Notes: generated by a model not told the origin, from the sequence alone. A stretch of DNA of 23,702 bases from an uncultured Christensenellaceae bacterium (GCA_910587595.1 CAJULQ010000013.1:1-23702); one strand, 5' to 3'; positions 1-8,589 are shown, counted from the stretch's first letter. A program made the numbers and translations.

Positions 1-43
1 TCAATGTGCATCGCTTAGCCGCCCTAAAACAGACAGCTTTTAT

Positions 44-72
44 ATATTATCATATTTGTTTGCAATTGTCAA
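44..72 (-). promoter_or_regulatory. Candidate sigma-A promoter reading leftward out of the window
   Basis: On the minus strand a TTGACA hexamer (67-72) is followed after 17 bases by TAATAT (44-49). It points toward position 1, so it would drive a gene or RNA lying left of the window. The first 40 bases contain no coding start or RNA signature that I recognise. The surroundings are AT-rich, so the -10 could be fortuitous, but the -35 is perfect. Confidence 0.5.
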
Positions 73-124
73 CGCTTTTTTTGAAATATTTTTGAAAATT
101 TTACAAAAATTGCAGACAAAATCG

Positions 125-907
125 CTAAAAACCCAAGTCTTTCAAAATAGATTCGAGATCCTCGGTGGGATTGAGCGCCTCTTCGAACGAAAAACCGGAC
201 GGACTTCGGTCGGCATAGTCCTTTGGAGCAGCAGCTGCCGCGGGGCGCGACGACTTGTGTTCGGCGCGTTTTTGCTGTTCGTGCTGTTGCCGTTCCTTTT
301 CGGCGGCAAAATACCTGCCGATACGCTCCATGGGGTCGAAGTTGCCCGTCAGCACGGGCGACGTAGGGTCGGCATCGGGCAACAACTCGGTGATGTCGGC
401 CTCCCCGCCCTCGTTTTCGGCTTTCACGCTGATATACCCTATGCGCACGTCGTCGGTGTTTTTGGGCGCAACCGTTGAAGGTTCCGAACGGGTGGCGGCC
501 ATGTCGCCATCGCCCACGCGCGATAGGATTGTATCCATGCGACGGTTGAATTCCCCCGCCGCCGCCAAGCGGTCGTCGAGCGGGTACGCGTCTAAAATTT
601 TATCGTAGTATTTGGTCCACTTTTCGTGGAACTCTTTGAGCCGCATGATCTCTTGGCTGTATTTGATGCGGCTGAGCCGTTCGATCTCTTCGGCCTTGGC
701 CACGGCGGAAACGATCGCTTTGCCGATCTGGTTGCTTTTATCGCGGTGCAACGCCAGCTCGCGCTCCGTTTCCTCTTTTTCGGTCAACATTTCTTTGATG
801 CGCTCGCGCTGTTTTACGATGGTGGCCTCGTACTCGCGGCGTACCGCCGCAATGTAGTCGTCCACTTCCTTGGGCGAATACCCTTTTTTTACGACTGAAA
901 AATCCAT
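125..907 (-). CDS. DivIVA domain-containing protein
   Basis: 260 residues. The N-terminus (residues 1-40) has the DivIVA signature: a basic/aromatic start followed by GYSPKEVDDYI. A long charged coiled coil follows (about 25-115), rich in Glu, Lys and Arg. Family members bind negatively curved membrane at division sites and poles through the N-terminal module and recruit partners. The second half (about 130-260) is low-complexity, Ala/Pro/Glu-rich and probably disordered, ending in a short acidic/hydrophobic tail. It is the last gene of the leftward lgt-membrane protein-pncB operon; its ATG lies 3 bases past the pncB stop. A GGAGG lies about 14 bases upstream, farther than usual, so translation may depend on coupling. 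It could be a GpsB/SepF-like accessory factor rather than DivIVA proper; the sequence alone does not separate these. Confidence 0.85.
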   Translation of the reverse strand: MDFSVVKKGYSPKEVDDYIAAVRREYEATIVKQRERIKEMLTEKEETERELALHRDKSNQIGKAIVSAVAKAEEIERLSRIKYSQEIMRLKEFHEKWTKYYDKILDAYPLDDRLAAAGEFNRRMDTILSRVGDGDMAATRSEPSTVAPKNTDDVRIGYISVKAENEGGEADITELLPDADPTSPVLTGNFDPMERIGRYFAAEKERQQHEQQKRAEHKSSRPAAAAAPKDYADRSPSGFSFEEALNPTEDLESILKDLGF

Positions 908-910
908 ACG

Positions 911-2344
911 CTACTTGTTTGCCTCCAACAGCGAAAGCTTAAGAGCATACAGCGCGTCGGACAGATCCACTTTGTAGATGTGCGGATTGCTCAAGCGTTT
1001 ATATTCGTCCCAAAAACGCGCCAACTCTTTGGCTGAAAACGCCACGCTGTCGTGTAGGGGCGGGCACTCGTATACGCACTTGCCGCGCGCAAAGATCTGT
1101 TTGTGCAAGCAACGGGCGTCGTAGTCGGCAAACGTGGTTTGTTTCCAACGATCCACCGCGTGCGTGAGCGTGAGCGGCTTTGTAAGCGGCTGTTCGTCGC
1201 GCAAGGCGATCAGATCGGCAAATGCTTTGCCGCTCCCTTTTTCGTAAATGCGATATATGGTCTTAAATCCCGGATTGGTGATCTTTTCGGTGGTGTCCGA
1301 AAATTTCATGCGCGGATACCGCACGCCGTCGCGCTCGATCTCCGCCAACTTATACACCCCGCCCAAAGACGGCATGTCGTGGCTGGTGATCAGCTTGGTG
1401 CCCACGCCGTACACGTCGATCTTGGCGTCTTGCAACCTTAATTGCGCGATTAGGTTTTCGTCTATGTCGTTGCTGGCAAAAATAATGGCGTCCGAAAAGC
1501 CCGCCTCGTCTAACATGGCGCGCGCCTTTTTGCTTAGGTAGGCCAAGTCGCCGCTGTCCAACCGAATGCCCACCGGCTTATGCCCCGCCGCGCGCAAACG
1601 GCGGAACACTTTTATCGCGTTGGGAACGCCCGACTTGAGCGTGTCGAACGTATCGACGAGCAACAAGCAGTTGTCGGGATACATGCGCGCAAACGCCTCG
1701 AACGCTTCGAGCTCGCTCGGATAGCTCATCACCCAACTGTGCGAGTGCGTGCCTTTCACGTCTATTTGGAACATTTGCCCCGCCAACACGTTGCTGGTGC
1801 CTTTGCACCCGCCTATAATGCTGGCGCGCGCGCCGTATATGCCCGCATCGGGACCTTGGGCGCGACGCAAGCCGAATTCCACCACCGCTTTATCGCCCGC
1901 CGCCATCACGATGCGCGACGCTTTGGTGGCAATAAGCGTTTGGTGGCTCACGATATTCAGCAGCGTGGTTTCTATGAGTTGCGCCTCGATGAGCGGCGCT
2001 TTCACCACCATGATAGGCTCGCCGGGGAAAACCACTTCGCCCTCTTCCACCGAATAGATGTCGCCCGTGAACGAAAAGTCGCGCAAGTATTCGATAAAGT
2101 CGGGCGAAAAAATTTGCAAACTGCGCAAATATTCGAGGTCTTCTTGGCCAAACGACAGTTTTTTTATGTAGTCTACCGCTTGTTCCAACCCCGCCGCGAT
2201 CGCATAGTTAAGTTGGCCGTTGGCGCGAAAAAACACGTCGAACACCGCCTCGTTTCGATAGGTGCCGTCTATAAAATAGCCGTTCATCATAGTGAGCTGA
2301 TACAGATCGGTCATCATGGTGAGATTGCGCGGTTTAGTTTGCAT
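911..2344 (-). CDS. pncB: Nicotinate phosphoribosyltransferase
   Basis: 477 residues from the ATG at 2344. The enzyme joins nicotinate and PRPP to give nicotinate mononucleotide, with ATP hydrolysis, in the cytosolic Preiss-Handler NAD salvage route. Family marks are the N-terminal LTMMTDLYQLTMMNGYF, the GLRRAQGPDAG phosphoribosyl loop, VKGTHSHSW with His200/His202 (the histidine phosphorylated in this family lies in this motif), RLDSGDLAYLSKKAR, and the YGVGTKL region near the PRPP site. Length is normal. The start at 2344 has AAGGA 8 bases upstream. An in-frame ATG at 2353 is the alternative. The start overlaps the end of the upstream membrane-protein gene by 11 bases (20 with the 2353 start), which suggests coupled translation within the lgt operon. 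Confidence 0.95.
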   Translation of the reverse strand: MQTKPRNLTMMTDLYQLTMMNGYFIDGTYRNEAVFDVFFRANGQLNYAIAAGLEQAVDYIKKLSFGQEDLEYLRSLQIFSPDFIEYLRDFSFTGDIYSVEEGEVVFPGEPIMVVKAPLIEAQLIETTLLNIVSHQTLIATKASRIVMAAGDKAVVEFGLRRAQGPDAGIYGARASIIGGCKGTSNVLAGQMFQIDVKGTHSHSWVMSYPSELEAFEAFARMYPDNCLLLVDTFDTLKSGVPNAIKVFRRLRAAGHKPVGIRLDSGDLAYLSKKARAMLDEAGFSDAIIFASNDIDENLIAQLRLQDAKIDVYGVGTKLITSHDMPSLGGVYKLAEIERDGVRYPRMKFSDTTEKITNPGFKTIYRIYEKGSGKAFADLIALRDEQPLTKPLTLTHAVDRWKQTTFADYDARCLHKQIFARGKCVYECPPLHDSVAFSAKELARFWDEYKRLSNPHIYKVDLSDALYALKLSLLEANK

Positions 2345-2879
2345 CTTCGTCATCCTTCTTTTTTCCTCTCAGTGCCAATAACAACATCAGTAAGCCCGCA
2401 TACAGAACGAGCGCCGGCACCACCACGCTCCAACCCGCCACGCCGCCCGCATGCAAAGCGAACACGGCCGACGGCACGCCGAACAGCGCGATCACCGGCA
2501 AATGCGAAAGCCAACAACGCGTGAAAAACATGGTGACGAGCGACGCCACGGCCGGCGTGGCGATATACAGCGGGTACAGCTCGGCATACCCCGCCCGCGT
2601 TGTTTTTACCAACAGTTCCACAAGCGCCGGCATCAAAAAGCAAGCGCTCAACCAAAGCGACACGCTGTTATTGCCGATCAGAGCGCTGCCCAAAAAGATA
2701 AGACCCCCGGCGCACAAGAGCGTGCCCACAACGGCGCGCGACACTTTTACGGCGATCACGTCCAAGCCGCACAGTAGCAAAAACAGACCGGCGGCCAACA
2801 CCACGCCCGCGGCGAATAGGTTGCACGCCAACCGCCGCGCGGGCGAAAGTTCGCGAATCTCGTCGGATACGTTGTCCAT
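2334..2879 (-). CDS. Small integral membrane protein, function unknown
   Basis: 181 residues from the ATG at 2879, chosen because GGAGG lies 7 bases before it. The frame is open to 2909 but has no comparable ribosome site there. After a short charged N-terminus there are about five hydrophobic segments, beginning LFAAGVVLAAGLFLLL, and a charged tail (KKKDDEDAN). I recognise no family motif. It sits 19 bases after lgt and overlaps pncB, so it is co-transcribed with both. The operon does not by itself reveal its role. Confidence 0.8.
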   Translation of the reverse strand: MDNVSDEIRELSPARRLACNLFAAGVVLAAGLFLLLCGLDVIAVKVSRAVVGTLLCAGGLIFLGSALIGNNSVSLWLSACFLMPALVELLVKTTRAGYAELYPLYIATPAVASLVTMFFTRCWLSHLPVIALFGVPSAVFALHAGGVAGWSVVVPALVLYAGLLMLLLALRGKKKDDEDAN

Positions 2880-2898
2880 ACCCTTTCCTCCTCTGCCG

Positions 2899-4107
2899 CT
2901 AATTGCCACGCGGCTTTTTGGCGTTCGTCGGCTTTTCAGGCAACGGCGGGTCGTCTTGCGCGGGCACCGTTACCGTTAGATCGTCGAGCATCGGCTCGGC
3001 CGTATCGGCGGATCCGTCCGCTTGCTCGACCCTTTCGTTTGCCTCTTCGTCCGCTTGCCCTTCCGAACGCAACAACTCTTCCGCGCGCGGCGCTTGCTCC
3101 GATTCTTTGTCGTCCGCGCCGTTCGGTTCGGCCGTATCGGCGGGCGCATCCTCGGGGTCGGGCGTGTCCTCGGTGGGCGCAAACATTTTGGCAAAAAAGC
3201 CCTTTTCTTTCTTTTCGTACACGTTGGGGTGGCTCAAAATACTTTGCTCGTATCCGAAGTATGTGCCGTCCAGCTTTTCTTTATCCACAAAGATAAACGG
3301 TTTTAACCCGCGCGAACGGGCGCGGTACATATGCGCCAATATCATGGCAACACCCACCACAATCAATATACCGCTCAAAAGCTGACTGACGCGCACGCCG
3401 CCCGACATATACAAGCTGTCGCTGCGCAATCCCTCTATAAACACACGCACGATGCCGTACCAAATGCAATACACCGACAGAGAAAAACCGTCGAAGCTCT
3501 TGCGCTTGCCGTTATATATCCACATAAGCAGCGCAAAGCCGATCAGATTGAGTATAGACTCGTAAAAGAAAGTGGCTTGGAAATAAGCGCCCTCGTCTTT
3601 GATATACACGGCATACGGGAACCACTGCATAGACGGATCGGTAACGGGACGGCCGTAGGCCTCTTGGTTGGCAAAGTTGCCCCAACGCCCGATGGCTTGC
3701 CCCAAAATGATCACGGTAAAGGCAAGGTCGCACATCTGCAAAAAGGTAGCTTTTTGCTGCGGCGGTTTTTTGCGTTTCCAAAAATGCACGATCACGCCGC
3801 CCAACACCGCGCCGATCAAGCCGCCGTAAATGGCCAGACCGGAAAGTCCGCCGCTGCCGATCCCCAAGATCTGCTTGAACGTCCAGTGCCCGTTGTTGCC
3901 GATAATATCGAATATCACGTAATACAGCCGCGCGCCCACGATGGCCAACGGAATGCCGATGATGCAAATGTCAAAAACGAGGTCTTTGTAATAGCCTCGT
4001 TTGGTTGCCATGATATAGGCGATCACTATGCAGACCACCATGGCGCTCCCTATCAAAAAACCGTACCAATTGAAAGCGCCGATCAAAAAATTCGCCGATG
4101 TCATCAT
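2899..4107 (-). CDS. lgt: Prolipoprotein diacylglyceryl transferase with a long acidic C-terminal extension
   Basis: 402 residues from the ATG at 4107. Lgt transfers diacylglycerol from phosphatidylglycerol to the lipobox Cys of prelipoproteins in the cytoplasmic membrane. Visible marks are FNWYGFLIG near the N-terminus, seven or so membrane helices, the GLAIYGGLIG segment (the His of the E. coli HGG motif is Tyr here), the family signature IGRWGNFANQEAYG with Arg141, and VFIEGLRSDSLY near the end of the core. Beyond about residue 280 is a disordered, Glu/Asp/Pro/Ala-rich cytoplasmic tail of roughly 120 residues absent from most Lgt proteins. The start is uncertain: 4107 and 4104 are adjacent ATGs immediately behind a strong -10 box, with no Shine-Dalgarno. 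The frame is also open to 4155 and 4176. It heads the operon running to 125. At least two lipoproteins in this window would be its substrates. Confidence 0.93.
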   Translation of the reverse strand: MMTSANFLIGAFNWYGFLIGSAMVVCIVIAYIMATKRGYYKDLVFDICIIGIPLAIVGARLYYVIFDIIGNNGHWTFKQILGIGSGGLSGLAIYGGLIGAVLGGVIVHFWKRKKPPQQKATFLQMCDLAFTVIILGQAIGRWGNFANQEAYGRPVTDPSMQWFPYAVYIKDEGAYFQATFFYESILNLIGFALLMWIYNGKRKSFDGFSLSVYCIWYGIVRVFIEGLRSDSLYMSGGVRVSQLLSGILIVVGVAMILAHMYRARSRGLKPFIFVDKEKLDGTYFGYEQSILSHPNVYEKKEKGFFAKMFAPTEDTPDPEDAPADTAEPNGADDKESEQAPRAEELLRSEGQADEEANERVEQADGSADTAEPMLDDLTVTVPAQDDPPLPEKPTNAKKPRGN

Positions 4108-4113
4108 TATTTT

Positions 4114-4143
4114 ATTATATACCGCGCGCAAAGTATTTGTCAA
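4114..4143 (-). promoter_or_regulatory. Promoter of lgt operon, predicted leaderless
   Basis: TTGACA (4138-4143) and TATAAT (4114-4119), both consensus, are separated by 18 bases on the minus strand. The -10 is preceded by GGTATA. Only six bases separate the -10 from the ATG at 4107, so the expected start of transcription coincides with the start codon. No Shine-Dalgarno is present. Confidence 0.75.
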
Positions 4144-4186
4144 CCATAATCTCATTTTTACGCGCCCGCCACCCATAGGCGGTTAT

Positions 4187-4912
4187 TTATTCATATCTTT
4201 CGTATCGCAACAAAACGTCGTATAAAGCGGGCGGCACCGCGGCGATCATTCCGCCCGCCGCCAAAGCGGCCAGCGTATCGGCCGAGGCGTTCATGGCCTC
4301 GGCGCCTTGCAAATAGGCGATATATCTAAGTGTTTGCAAAAACTGCTCGTAAGCATCGTCGCGCCGCAACGTTTTGGCCTCTTCCCCCTCGGCCAGACGG
4401 CGGCAAGCGGCGGCGTAGTCGGCGTTTACAATGTGCAAAAACTTGAGCACCGACAGCGGCAACGCAAAGCACGAGCGCCCCTCGCGCATGGCAGCCGATA
4501 TATAATCGACGATCTGCAAAAAGTCGGCCGCCGCGCGTTCGGCATCTATGCCGAGCGCCACGAACCCGTCGAACACGTCGGCGCGCGTGCCCGGCGGAAC
4601 GTCGCGCGTTTTTTCGCACGCCGTTTGCGCGTGCGTGAGCGACGCGTCCGGCTCGATACCCAACAGGCGCATGCGCGCCTCGATCACGGCGGTGTGCTTG
4701 GTCATGGCGCTGCGCTCTATCAATCCCGCGCTCAGCGAAACGGCGCGACGCATCAATTCTTCGGCGGCGGTAAACACGCGCTGCAACTTGAGCGACGCGG
4801 TGGCGGCAAACAGCGTGCAGCAAGGCAACAAAGAGGCGGCGCTGTCGCGCAACGTGCGCGCGCCCTCTATGTGCAAGGCGGCGGCCGAACGTATATATTC
4901 TTCTCTCAGCAT
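4187..4912 (-). CDS. Predicted all-helical cytoplasmic protein, unrecognised
   Basis: 241 residues. The start is well supported by GGAGG 9 bases upstream of the ATG. I recognise no family. The sequence is Ala/Leu/Arg-rich and predicted to be almost wholly alpha-helical, with no signal peptide or membrane segment and a few scattered Cys residues (PCC near residue 31, one near 100). It lies 61 bases downstream of the vanW-like gene, with a candidate promoter between them, and 80 bases before lgt. Coding character is supported by length, ribosome site and composition matching the neighbours. Confidence 0.8.
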   Translation of the reverse strand: MLREEYIRSAAALHIEGARTLRDSAASLLPCCTLFAATASLKLQRVFTAAEELMRRAVSLSAGLIERSAMTKHTAVIEARMRLLGIEPDASLTHAQTACEKTRDVPPGTRADVFDGFVALGIDAERAAADFLQIVDYISAAMREGRSCFALPLSVLKFLHIVNADYAAACRRLAEGEEAKTLRRDDAYEQFLQTLRYIAYLQGAEAMNASADTLAALAAGGMIAAVPPALYDVLLRYERYE

Positions 4913-4933
4913 GGTTGTTTTCCTCCTGCCGCT

Positions 4934-4962
4934 ATACTATTACGCTTGCGTGCGCAATACAA
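4934..4962 (-). promoter_or_regulatory. Candidate promoter for the 4187-4912 gene
   Basis: On the minus strand TTGTAT (4957-4962) and TAGTAT (4934-4939) are spaced by 17 bases, just upstream of the GGAGG of the downstream gene. The hexamers are imperfect. Read-through from the vanW-like gene is the alternative. Confidence 0.4.
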
Positions 4963-4973
4963 CCGCAGCGACA

Positions 4974-6254
4974 TTATTCGGGCAATACGGCAACGATTCC
5001 CTGTGTTTCGCCGTAGATATCGGTACGTATTTTTTCCTCGCGGATAAACGCGCCCGACGGCGTAAAATATCGCAAGTACGCCTCGCTTTTCACTTCGGGG
5101 TGCCCGTACGAAACGCGCACGCGCGTTCCCGCGGGCGAATCGGGCGAAACGAACTTGTGCTCTATGTCTTGCACTTCCTTGTCTTGCGGCACTTGTTTTC
5201 TGCTTATTTCGCGCGAAACCGTTTTGATCTTATATGGCAGTTCGGCGCCGTAAAACCACACTTTGGCGCAATCGCCCACGCACTGCGCTTTGATAAAAAC
5301 GGGCGTGTCGAACGGATTGACGAACCGCAGATCGGAGGACGACGCATTGACCATGGCGTCTAACGAGGGCGGCACATACGACGGGATGATGCTGTGGTTG
5401 CGCACGCACGTGATACGCATGCCCGCGGTGAGCGCGGCGTTATACACCGTGGTAGAGGCCTGACAAACGCCGCCGCCCACGCCCTCTACATACTCGCCGC
5501 CCACGATGATCTTGGCGTTGGCAAACCCGTTCTTTTCGGTGCGCGGCCCCACGCGGGTGTTGAACGAAAACTCCTCGCCCGCCGCCAAGACCGTGCCGTT
5601 GATCTTGCCGAGCGCTATGCGGATATTGTTTTTGCGCCCCTCGGCCGAGGAAGAAAAGGAGGTGGAAAAGGAAGATATTTGCCGCGTGAGTTTTACGTTA
5701 TCCTCCACCGTGCGCGCAGGGCGAACGGCTTGCGGCGTTACGGAAATTTCCGCTTTGGCGTTTTTGCGCCAAGCCAAGTAGATATCTTGCAACAGTCTTT
5801 TTTCGTCCAAATACACGCCGTCTTTGTCGCGCGATATGCGAAACATGGGGCGACGGTCGGGCGAAAAAGAGATCTCGCTGTCCTCGGCGTCGCGGTCGGT
5901 CTGCGCTTTCACGTTGTCTACAAACGCGGGCAACAGCGGGAAAGCGTATTTCATGGCCTCGCGCCAAAGCGCGCCCGCCGCCAAACACTTGTCTACCGTT
6001 TTGATCTTCTCTTCGAGCGGGGCGTTCACATTGCGCCGCTCGATCTGCTCGTACACGGTGTGATCGGGCGCGGACAACAGCTCGTCGCGGTAGGTAAACG
6101 TTTTACCGCCCACATGCACCGCGATCTCCGCGCGTACGTCGGCGCGCACGGGCGCCGCCTCGGCATGGCACCCCGCCGCCACGCACACGGCAAGGCAAAA
6201 TAAAAAACACGCCGCCGCCAACGACCTCGTTTTGTACGTACGTGTTTGTTTCAT
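4974..6254 (-). CDS. VanW family exported protein
   Basis: 426 residues. The N-terminus has a basic start and a hydrophobic stretch ending AAGCHAEA, a Sec signal peptide that might be a poor lipobox at Cys29. Residues about 40-200 resemble the domain that often precedes VanW in cell-wall proteins. The VanW core (about 205-350) is clear: NIRIALGKINGTVLAAGEEF, FNTRVGPRTEKNGF, GGGVCQASTTVYNAAL and the RNHS segment. The molecular function of VanW is not established; members are envelope-associated and occur in some glycopeptide-resistance clusters. This isolated chromosomal copy is not evidence of vancomycin resistance. The start has a strong AAGGAGG 9 bases upstream, and a TATAAT (6303-6308) about 50 bases upstream lacks a good -35. 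Confidence 0.9.
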   Translation of the reverse strand: MKQTRTYKTRSLAAACFLFCLAVCVAAGCHAEAAPVRADVRAEIAVHVGGKTFTYRDELLSAPDHTVYEQIERRNVNAPLEEKIKTVDKCLAAGALWREAMKYAFPLLPAFVDNVKAQTDRDAEDSEISFSPDRRPMFRISRDKDGVYLDEKRLLQDIYLAWRKNAKAEISVTPQAVRPARTVEDNVKLTRQISSFSTSFSSSAEGRKNNIRIALGKINGTVLAAGEEFSFNTRVGPRTEKNGFANAKIIVGGEYVEGVGGGVCQASTTVYNAALTAGMRITCVRNHSIIPSYVPPSLDAMVNASSSDLRFVNPFDTPVFIKAQCVGDCAKVWFYGAELPYKIKTVSREISRKQVPQDKEVQDIEHKFVSPDSPAGTRVRVSYGHPEVKSEAYLRYFTPSGAFIREEKIRTDIYGETQGIVAVLPE

Positions 6255-6320
6255 GCGCTTACCCCTCCTTGTCTACGAGGTAGTATGCGTTTGTATTTTA
6301 AAATTATACGTATATGTTTT

Positions 6321-7106
6321 TTACAACGGTATTTTGAGCGTGCGGGCGATGATCTCGTTTTCGCCGCCGTGAAAATCGGCGCCCGCCGTAACGAACAGCC
6401 CATACTGCCGCGCCATATCTTTGAACTCTTTTACGGCGGCATGCGACGAACGCTTATATTCGGCCTCGATACCGTCTAACCCCGCCGCCGCCAACCGCTT
6501 GACAAGTTCGGCGCGGGCATAGCCGTCGCGATCCAGCCGCACGGGGTGCGCCAACACTGCCTTGCCGCCCGCGGCGTGGATCTCCTCTATCACCGTTTCG
6601 GGCGACGCGCCCGTCAGCGGCACGAACGTGGGCGCGCCTTGGCGCAACCACTTATGCACGGCCTCGTGAAAATCGCGCGCATACCCCAATTTGACCATAG
6701 CGGTGGCAATGTGCACGCGCGACACGGGGCGGGACACCGGCCCCGCTAAACGTTCGGGCGGCACGAACATGCCGTGCGCCGCCAAATTTTCCAACAATTG
6801 CGCCGTGCGCGCCTCCCGCTTTTTCTTTTGGCTTGCGATAAACGCGCAAAAACGCGCGCTGTTGCATTGCACGCCGTAGCCGAGAATGTGCACCTCGGCG
6901 CCGTCGTACGCCGAAAACTCCACGCCCGCAATGTTGCGCATGCCCAAAGCGCCGGCCGCCGCCGTTGCCTCGCGCACGCCGTCTACGGTGTCGTGGTCGG
7001 TAAGCGCCACCACCTCGCACCCCGCCGCTTTGGCACGCGCCATCACTTCGGCGGGCGAATACGCGCCGTCGCTGTAATACGAATGTAAGTGCAGATCGCC
7101 TTTCAT
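6321..7106 (-). CDS. PHP-domain phosphoesterase (RNase AM / nucleoside 3',5'-bisphosphate phosphatase family)
   Basis: 261 residues from the ATG at 7106. PHP metal-binding motifs appear in order: DLHLHSYYSDG at the start, LTDHDTVDG, a GVEFSAYDG segment, the VHIA segment, LAHPVR and GADFHGG near the C-terminus. This is the layout of YciV-like enzymes, which use a trinuclear metal site to hydrolyse nucleoside 3',5'-bisphosphates or trim 5' RNA ends. Substrate choice is inferred from the family. The ATG overlaps the cca stop in an ATGA, so translation is coupled; the frame extends upstream to 7175 but that part lies inside cca. Pairing with cca suggests an RNA-processing operon. Confidence 0.92.
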   Translation of the reverse strand: MKGDLHLHSYYSDGAYSPAEVMARAKAAGCEVVALTDHDTVDGVREATAAAGALGMRNIAGVEFSAYDGAEVHILGYGVQCNSARFCAFIASQKKKREARTAQLLENLAAHGMFVPPERLAGPVSRPVSRVHIATAMVKLGYARDFHEAVHKWLRQGAPTFVPLTGASPETVIEEIHAAGGKAVLAHPVRLDRDGYARAELVKRLAAAGLDGIEAEYKRSSHAAVKEFKDMARQYGLFVTAGADFHGGENEIIARTLKIPL

Positions 7107-8440
7107 TTGGGCAATCTCTTTTTCGCGTAGTCCATGAGCCAAGCGCGATCGTTCAGCTTGGGGCAAAGCACGCACTCGCGAAAAGCGCTATCTAAAAGCT
7201 TGCCCACGGCGGGGCCTTCGAATCCCATGTCGGTGAGATCGGCGCCCGATATTTCGAGATCGCCCACGGTGCGCGGCGCGCCCTCTTGCACCATGCGGTC
7301 GCGCACGGCCAACAAACGCGAGGGCGGCACGTCTTGGGCATCGATCTTGCCCGTGCCTATCCGATCGGCCGTTTGCAAAGCCGCCAGATCGTCTATAAGA
7401 TCGAAGTGCGCGGCCACGAACAAACGCAGTTTGCCCTCTTTGGTCTTGCCGTCGCCGTCGTACATGTGCCACTCCGCCAACGCCGCCGCACGTTCCGCCG
7501 TGTCTTTGGGATAGCGGAAAAACCGTTGTCCCAACAGATCGCGCGCGATCACGGCGCTCGCTTTTTCGTGTCCGTGCATATTGCCGTGCACGCGTTGGCA
7601 ATACGGCTTGCCGATGTCGTGAAAGAGCGCGGCCAACCGCACCGACGGCGGCGCGGCCTTCACCGTGCGCAACGTGTGCTCCCACACGTCGTAGGCGTGA
7701 TACGCGGGGTTTTGCTCTATTTTGTCGGCGCCGTCGAACGGCTCCAACAAATAAGGCAACAGCCCCAACTTGTGCACCAACTTCAAGCCGCGATAGTGCG
7801 CGTCGGCCACGCCGTATTTTTGGTCGGCGTGCAGTATCTTTTCCAATTCCTCGCGCTTGCGTTCGCCCGAAATATCCGCCAAGTTGGCGGCCGACGCAAT
7901 GGCGGCGCGCGCGGTGGCGGCGTCTATCTTATATCCCGTTTCGGCGGCGATACGCGCCAAACGCAACAAACGCAACCCGTCGGACGCAAACGTTCGTTCG
8001 GGCGCGCACGAACGCAACACCTTGCGTTCAACGTCGGCAATGCCGCCCACGGGGTCTTTTACTTCGCCCGTGGCGGCGTTCACGTATATCGAATTGACGG
8101 TAAAATCGCGTCGTTGCGCGTCGGCCTCCAACGAGGTGGTGAACTTGACTTCCACGGGCGAATGCCCGCCGCCCTCGGCGTATTTTTCCAAACGGAAAGG
8201 CGTGTATTCGAAAGAACCGCCCATAAACGTTATGAGCGCCGTTCCCAGCCGATAGTTTACGATCTTGACGCGCGCGCCGCGCGGCAGATTGAGTGCGGTG
8301 GCGATCAGAGGGCCGCACAGATCCACGTCCGTTTCCCCCAGATGGCCGATAGCGTTTCGTACGCAACCGCCCACCAAATAGATGGGCGTGCCGGCGGAGG
8401 CCGCCAGTCGCTTTACCGCTTCGGGTATAAAAATTTCCAT
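7103..8440 (-). CDS. cca: CCA tRNA nucleotidyltransferase with HD domain
   Basis: 445 residues from the ATG at 8440. It adds or repairs the 3' CCA of tRNA, or is a related poly(A) polymerase family enzyme. Class II nucleotidyltransferase marks are YLVGGCVRN (residues 21-29), the metal-binding DVD (Asp38/Asp40), RDFTVNSIYVN, and the FASDGLRLLRLARIA nucleotide-selection region. A second half carries an HD phosphohydrolase motif (ALFHDIGKP, then MHGHEKASA and EWHMYD), typical of longer Firmicutes and E. coli-type enzymes with phosphatase or phosphodiesterase activity. The start codon lies six bases behind a TATAAT and lacks a Shine-Dalgarno. The frame is open upstream to 8521, but that would lie across the promoter. 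Confidence 0.93.
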   Translation of the reverse strand: MEIFIPEAVKRLAASAGTPIYLVGGCVRNAIGHLGETDVDLCGPLIATALNLPRGARVKIVNYRLGTALITFMGGSFEYTPFRLEKYAEGGGHSPVEVKFTTSLEADAQRRDFTVNSIYVNAATGEVKDPVGGIADVERKVLRSCAPERTFASDGLRLLRLARIAAETGYKIDAATARAAIASAANLADISGERKREELEKILHADQKYGVADAHYRGLKLVHKLGLLPYLLEPFDGADKIEQNPAYHAYDVWEHTLRTVKAAPPSVRLAALFHDIGKPYCQRVHGNMHGHEKASAVIARDLLGQRFFRYPKDTAERAAALAEWHMYDGDGKTKEGKLRLFVAAHFDLIDDLAALQTADRIGTGKIDAQDVPPSRLLAVRDRMVQEGAPRTVGDLEISGADLTDMGFEGPAVGKLLDSAFRECVLCPKLNDRAWLMDYAKKRLPK

Positions 8441-8446
8441 GCTTTC

Positions 8447-8475
8447 ATTATACCAAAACGGCGCGCGATTTGCAA
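8447..8475 (-). promoter_or_regulatory. Promoter of cca-PHP operon, predicted leaderless
   Basis: TTGCAA (8470-8475) and TATAAT (8447-8452) are spaced by 17 bases on the minus strand, with GG before the -10. Six bases (8441-8446) separate the -10 from the cca ATG at 8440, too few for a leader with a ribosome-binding site. Confidence 0.7.
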
Positions 8476-8571
8476 ACAAACGGTATACAAGTTTTGCCCG
8501 CGTTCTTTGTGCGAATTGCACAATGGCCGCCGCTTTGCCTTTTCTTTTATTTTTCGGAGAACGACGCCGCC

Positions 8572-8586
8572 GTAGCCGACGGCTAC
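8572..8586. other. Perfect hairpin just past the transglutaminase-gene stop
   Basis: GTAGCC-GAC-GGCTAC sits 3 bases beyond the stop codon of the minus-strand gene. No T-run follows on either strand, so it is not a standard intrinsic terminator. It may stabilise the mRNA 3' end. Confidence 0.4.
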
Positions 8587-8589
8587 GCG

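Noticed and set aside
1580..2524. 314-codon plus-strand frame across pncB
   Set aside because: Shadow of pncB and its neighbour; no protein family signature.
4974..6254. Vancomycin resistance locus because of VanW
   Set aside because: No vanH/A/X or vanR/S neighbours. VanW-family proteins are common in Clostridia chromosomes without resistance.
7286..8575. 429-codon open frame on the plus strand across cca
   Set aside because: It is antisense to a clearly recognised enzyme and has no recognisable motif. Long antisense frames are expected from the GC-rich codon bias.
8572..8586. Hairpin after the transglutaminase gene as an intrinsic terminator
   Set aside because: No T-run follows on either strand; kept only as a hairpin.
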